From positions 1 to 64,000 of the forward strand of contig UQVH01000015.1 of the NCBI GenBank assembly GCA_900544535.1: a stretch of DNA of 64,000 nt, in the 5' to 3' direction. The position numbers and the translations under genes are program-made. Under the pieces are notes generated by a model. The model saw only the letters and a list, made by a program, of their open reading frames with translations, was not told where the DNA came from and searched no databases. Below are positions 60,510-64,000 of the stretch, in pieces. Numbering within the stretch: position 1 is the first letter of the stretch; each line of letters opens with the position of its first letter. This DNA is from an uncultured Bacteroidales bacterium (GTDB taxonomy: Bacteria > Bacteroidota > Bacteroidia > Bacteroidales > Muribaculaceae).

Positions 60510-63500
60510 ATGAAACTATTGCCCGTTGTGGCAAGCCTGGTGCTTGCCTTCAATATCAATGCCATTGAAAAGAAACTTTACGACTTCGTAGTGCCGCGCG
60601 ACGGTTCTTTCCGCGAGGCCCTGAATGCCGCCGACAACCGTGCGGACACGACACAGCGTTTCCGCATATTCGTGATGGACGGAAACTATGTCATTCCGGT
60701 CAGTGGCAAGACCATCGGTGGCGACGGTGTCGAATACGGAGATCCGCGTACACGCCTTAACACCCCCAACGTCTCCGTCATCGGTGAGAGCCGCGAGGGA
60801 ACTGTTCTCGTCAACATTACTCCTCCCGCCACATGGGACAACGGTTTCGGTCCGTCATGTCCTTTGGAGGGGATAGGGAAAGGAGACGTGCTCATAATCG
60901 AATATCCGGCCCACGACACATATCTTCAGGACATAACCATGAAGAGCGGAATGGCCGATCATACGGGGCGCAACATCGTGCTCCACGACCGCTCCGACAA
61001 AACGATTGCAAAGAACATCTGCATATGGGGCTATCAGGATACCTATGTTTCCAACAATAAAAACGGCCGTTTCTATTTTGACGGAGGTGTCATCCGCGGC
61101 CGCACGGACTATATCTGCGGCAAGGGCGATGTCTATTACGACGGCGTGACTTTCCAGCAGTGTGGCCGCGGCGGCTATCTCGCCGTGCCCTCCGAGCCGC
61201 GCAAATACGGCTATGTGATGGACAGCTGTTATATAAAGAGCGAGACCCCGGATGTCACCTACTATCTCGGCCGTCCCTGGGGCAAAGGGACTCCGACCGC
61301 TATCTGGCTCAACACTAAAGTCGATGTCTCGCCGATTACCAAAGACAAACACGGTTACAACGGCTGGGCTGACATGAGCGGCGGCTGGCCTGCCCGCTTT
61401 GCCGAATACAACACCTATTATGCGTCGGGAGCCGGAGCGCTTGATCTTTCGGGACGCCGATCGCTTTATGTCGACCGCGAGGGAAAGGAACATGCCAACT
61501 CTCCGGTGCTCACCGAGGCTGAGGCGAAGGCCTTCACTAAAGCCGCGGTGCTTGACGGATGGAATCCGGACGCAGCCGTCGCTCCAGCTCCTCTGCCCGT
61601 CGATGTGCAGGTACGTGACGGTGTGTTGAGTTGGACAGGCAGTGACGATGCACTGCTTTATGCAGTCTGCCGACACGGTAAAGTTGTCGATTTCACGACC
61701 AAAACATCATACAGGATCGGTCGCGATTCTTCCTCCGACTGCTGGTCGGTACGGGCCGCCAATCATATGGGTGGCCTCGGAGAAGCCGTTTCTGCCGGAG
61801 ACGCTAAAGCGAAAGAAACTCCTAAGGGTTCCCGCTATTCCAAACGGATGCTCCGCACCTCTGACGAGGACTTTCTCCATTCTGACGAGGCGCGCCGCAT
61901 AGGTGACCAGGTGTTGCTCTGGCAGCGTGTGACCGGAGGCTGGCCAAAGAATATCGACATGGTCACACCGATGACCCCGGAGGAAAAAGCTGCGGTTCTT
62001 GCCGACAAAGAGCGTCGCGACGACTCGACCACAGACAACGATGCGACCACCACTCAGATGACCTATCTCGCAAGGCTTTATAAGGCCACAGGCGATACGA
62101 AATATCGCGACGGTTTCCGCGCCGGAGTCGATTATCTGCTTTCCGGGCAGTATAAGAATGGTGGCTGGCCGCAGTTCTGGCCCGTGCAGCGCGACTATCA
62201 GCCTCATATCACCTATAATGACCATGCGATGGTCAACACCATGACCCTTTTGCGTGACATCCGTGACGGGAAAGAGCCTTATGGCGGCGATCTTTGCGAT
62301 CAGGCTCGGAAGAAAAAGATGAAAAAGGCTTTCGGCAAGGGCGTGGAGTGCATTCTGGCTACTCAGATTGTTGTTGACGGAAAACCGACCGTGTGGTGCC
62401 AGCAGCACGACCATGTGACGCTCAAACCAGCTTCCGCGAGAGCCTATGAACTTCCGTCGTTCTGCTCGTCGGAGAGTTCCGGCATCGTGAAACTCCTGAT
62501 GGAGATTCCCGATCCCGATAAGCGTGTAAAGGCCGCGGTTCACGGCGCTATGGCCTGGTTCGACAGATATAAGCTGACCGGACTTGACTGCCGCCGCGTT
62601 CCGGATCAGGGTAAGTGGAACACCGTGCTTGTCGAAGACTCCCTTGCCGGTCCGCTCTGGGCTCGCTATTATGATCTTGACAACTGCATACCCTTTGTCT
62701 GTGACCGTGACGGGATTCCGCGGCGCAGACTTGAAGACATCGGCAGCGAGCGTCGCAACGGTTATTCTTGGTATAGCAGCCGTCCCGCAGAGCTCTATGA
62801 ACTCTATGAAAAATGGGCTGACCGTTATGATCCGCAAAACAAGGTGGCGGTAAGCCTTTCGACAAAGGGGGCTAACGAAAACGGCACTTTCACTCTCGGA
62901 GTGCAGCCCAAAGTTAATGAAGAGCTGTTTGATGTGGTGGTAAGACGGGGTGAAAGCATCCAGGCGGCTATTGACTTGGCGCCGGAAAACGGTACCGAAC
63001 CTTTCAAGATTCTTGTCAAAAACGGTCTCTACAATCAGAAAGTCATCATCGACTGTCCGAACATCGTGCTTGTCGGCGAGAACCGCGACAGCTGTATCAT
63101 AGTCGGCGCCGAAGCCGGAGAGACCGTGATGCTGAAAGAGTTTCGCGGTGAGAAAGCCCCGCGCGGCATTCTCAGCCTGACCGAAAAGGCCAACGACTGC
63201 CTTATCAGCGGCCTGACGGTGATAAACAACTATGGAACCACCGTCTCTAACACTACCACGCATCAGTTTGCCGTCTTCGGCAAAGCCACACGCACAATCA
63301 TAATCAACAGCAATATTATCTCCGACGGCAATGACGCCCTTTCGCTCTGGGGCAAGGGCGACGACGGCAATGGCGGTCTGTATTACCATTCCGACCTCTA
63401 TATCCGCTGTCCGGGAGTTGATTTCATTTGCCCGCGGGGTACCTGCTACGCAACCCGCTGCCGCTTCCTTGGCGATACCCGTGCCATCCTCTGGCATGAC

Positions 63501-63893
63501 GGACGCGGTTCACGCCACAACAAATTTGTAGTGACCAATTCGGAGTTCGACGCTCTCAAGCCCACTCCGCTCGGCCGCTATCATCACGACTCGCAGTTCT
63601 ATGTCATCAACTGCCACATGACTAAAAACATCCTCGACGCCGACATCAACCATGCCTACAAGGCTCAGCCGGAACTTGCGCCCGGCAAGGTGTTCGATCC
63701 TTGTCCTTGGGGGCGCCGTGTATATTACAGCGGCTGCACACGCGACGGCGGTCACAAAGGCTGGCTGGCCGACAATCTCGCCTCGGCAAAAGGAGCTCCG
63801 GAGTTCTACGGCATCACGGCTTCATGGACTTTCGGCAAGCGCTGGGATCCGGAGAAGCGCATCCGCGACCTCTGGCCGGTAGTGGCCTACTGA
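60510..63893 (+). CDS. Secreted CE8-PL10-CE8 pectin-degrading fusion enzyme
   Basis: This 1127-residue protein joins three pectin-active domains. After a short signal peptide (to about residue 18), residues 20-340 form a pectin methylesterase (CE8) beta-helix with the acid/base Asp177 in GYQDTYVS, the nucleophile Asp200 in RTDYICGKG and Arg255/Trp257 in YLGRPWGK. A short Ig-like linker follows, then a PL10 pectate lyase (about 445-775) with VTGGWPKNIDM, TDNDATTTQMTYLARLY and NGGWPQFWPVQRDYQPHITYND. The last part (about 800-1127) is a second CE8-like helix with Asp942 (SDGNDALS) and Asp971 (GVDFICPRG), where QDT is changed to NDA and the LGRPW equivalent to LGRY. De-esterification followed by lysis would be carried out by one protein. 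Confidence 0.92.
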   Translation: MKLLPVVASLVLAFNINAIEKKLYDFVVPRDGSFREALNAADNRADTTQRFRIFVMDGNYVIPVSGKTIGGDGVEYGDPRTRLNTPNVSVIGESREGTVLVNITPPATWDNGFGPSCPLEGIGKGDVLIIEYPAHDTYLQDITMKSGMADHTGRNIVLHDRSDKTIAKNICIWGYQDTYVSNNKNGRFYFDGGVIRGRTDYICGKGDVYYDGVTFQQCGRGGYLAVPSEPRKYGYVMDSCYIKSETPDVTYYLGRPWGKGTPTAIWLNTKVDVSPITKDKHGYNGWADMSGGWPARFAEYNTYYASGAGALDLSGRRSLYVDREGKEHANSPVLTEAEAKAFTKAAVLDGWNPDAAVAPAPLPVDVQVRDGVLSWTGSDDALLYAVCRHGKVVDFTTKTSYRIGRDSSSDCWSVRAANHMGGLGEAVSAGDAKAKETPKGSRYSKRMLRTSDEDFLHSDEARRIGDQVLLWQRVTGGWPKNIDMVTPMTPEEKAAVLADKERRDDSTTDNDATTTQMTYLARLYKATGDTKYRDGFRAGVDYLLSGQYKNGGWPQFWPVQRDYQPHITYNDHAMVNTMTLLRDIRDGKEPYGGDLCDQARKKKMKKAFGKGVECILATQIVVDGKPTVWCQQHDHVTLKPASARAYELPSFCSSESSGIVKLLMEIPDPDKRVKAAVHGAMAWFDRYKLTGLDCRRVPDQGKWNTVLVEDSLAGPLWARYYDLDNCIPFVCDRDGIPRRRLEDIGSERRNGYSWYSSRPAELYELYEKWADRYDPQNKVAVSLSTKGANENGTFTLGVQPKVNEELFDVVVRRGESIQAAIDLAPENGTEPFKILVKNGLYNQKVIIDCPNIVLVGENRDSCIIVGAEAGETVMLKEFRGEKAPRGILSLTEKANDCLISGLTVINNYGTTVSNTTTHQFAVFGKATRTIIINSNIISDGNDALSLWGKGDDGNGGLYYHSDLYIRCPGVDFICPRGTCYATRCRFLGDTRAILWHDGRGSRHNKFVVTNSEFDALKPTPLGRYHHDSQFYVINCHMTKNILDADINHAYKAQPELAPGKVFDPCPWGRRVYYSGCTRDGGHKGWLADNLASAKGAPEFYGITASWTFGKRWDPEKRIRDLWPVVAY

Positions 63894-63920
63894 TGCAGAC
63901 TGTCGGTTACTTGAAAATAC

Positions 63921-63970
63921 AATTCACCCCTTGACGCTTTGTCGGAAATGGCGTCAAGGGGTGAATTTTG
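63921..63970 (+). terminator. Strong terminator after the CE8-PL10-CE8 gene
   Basis: AATTCACCCCTTGACGC (63921-63937) and its exact complement (63951-63967) form a 17-bp stem with a 13-nt loop, followed by TTTG. It lies 27 bp past the stop codon. Confidence 0.85.
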
Positions 63971-64000
63971 TTCCGGAAATATGATTTTCAGACTTTCTCC

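Noticed and set aside
61707..63497. 596-codon open frame on the minus strand
   Set aside because: It is a shadow of the PL10/CE8 coding sequence; the protein shows no recognisable motif.

Overview
The window is a chromosomal stretch from a gut-type Bacteroidales, most likely a Muribaculaceae-like member (Duncaniella/Muribaculum relatives). The grounds are two SusC/SusD pairs, secreted polysaccharide-degrading enzymes with Por/T9SS-like C-terminal tails, the Bacteroidota-type -7 promoter box TAnnTTTG ahead of many genes, and a fairly GC-rich coding sequence for this phylum. No tRNA, rRNA, CRISPR array, insertion sequence or prophage was seen.

Layout. 1-2281: RNase Y (cut by the left edge), zapA and a small coiled-coil gene. 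2454-12565: a pectin-type polysaccharide utilisation locus read leftward (susC, susD, a secreted protein, a PL1 pectate lyase with FN3 modules). Its promoter region (12566-12973) holds a 16-bp inverted repeat pair flanking a promoter, a candidate phase-variable switch. 12974-36591: mostly housekeeping and envelope genes (TPR protein, rsmE, MFS transporter, DUF151 nuclease, mnmA, DoxX, thioredoxin-like lipid/envelope protein, a DXS-like enzyme, xseA, a CNNM/CorC protein, lptC, a FadL-like porin, coaX, a DivIC/FtsB protein, menA, a HIT protein, greA, xerD, a YfhO membrane protein). One AT-rich foreign-looking gene sits at 31010-31684. 36798-37582: a compact higBA toxin-antitoxin unit with its own palindromic operator and terminator.

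37616-52100: an MBL-fold hydrolase, a GH95 enzyme, a lipoprotein, a prolyl oligopeptidase, and a second susC-susD pair followed by a ThuA-like/DsbD-alpha fusion protein. 52095-52724: a short transcription unit that appears to encode only tiny proteins (40, 22 and 34 aa). 52886-56955: apbE, a DJ-1/PfpI protein and a GH97 alpha-glucosidase. 57303-60462: a tightly coupled rightward block of glycosyltransferase, sugar-nucleotide epimerase, cupin and WecG/TagA transferase, probably for a surface glycan. 60510-63893: a very large CE8-PL10-CE8 pectin-degrading fusion with a strong terminator.

Functionally the carbohydrate genes point to pectin (PL1, PL10, CE8) and decorated side chains (GH95, GH97). 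Product calls rest on motif recognition by eye; no database search was run.
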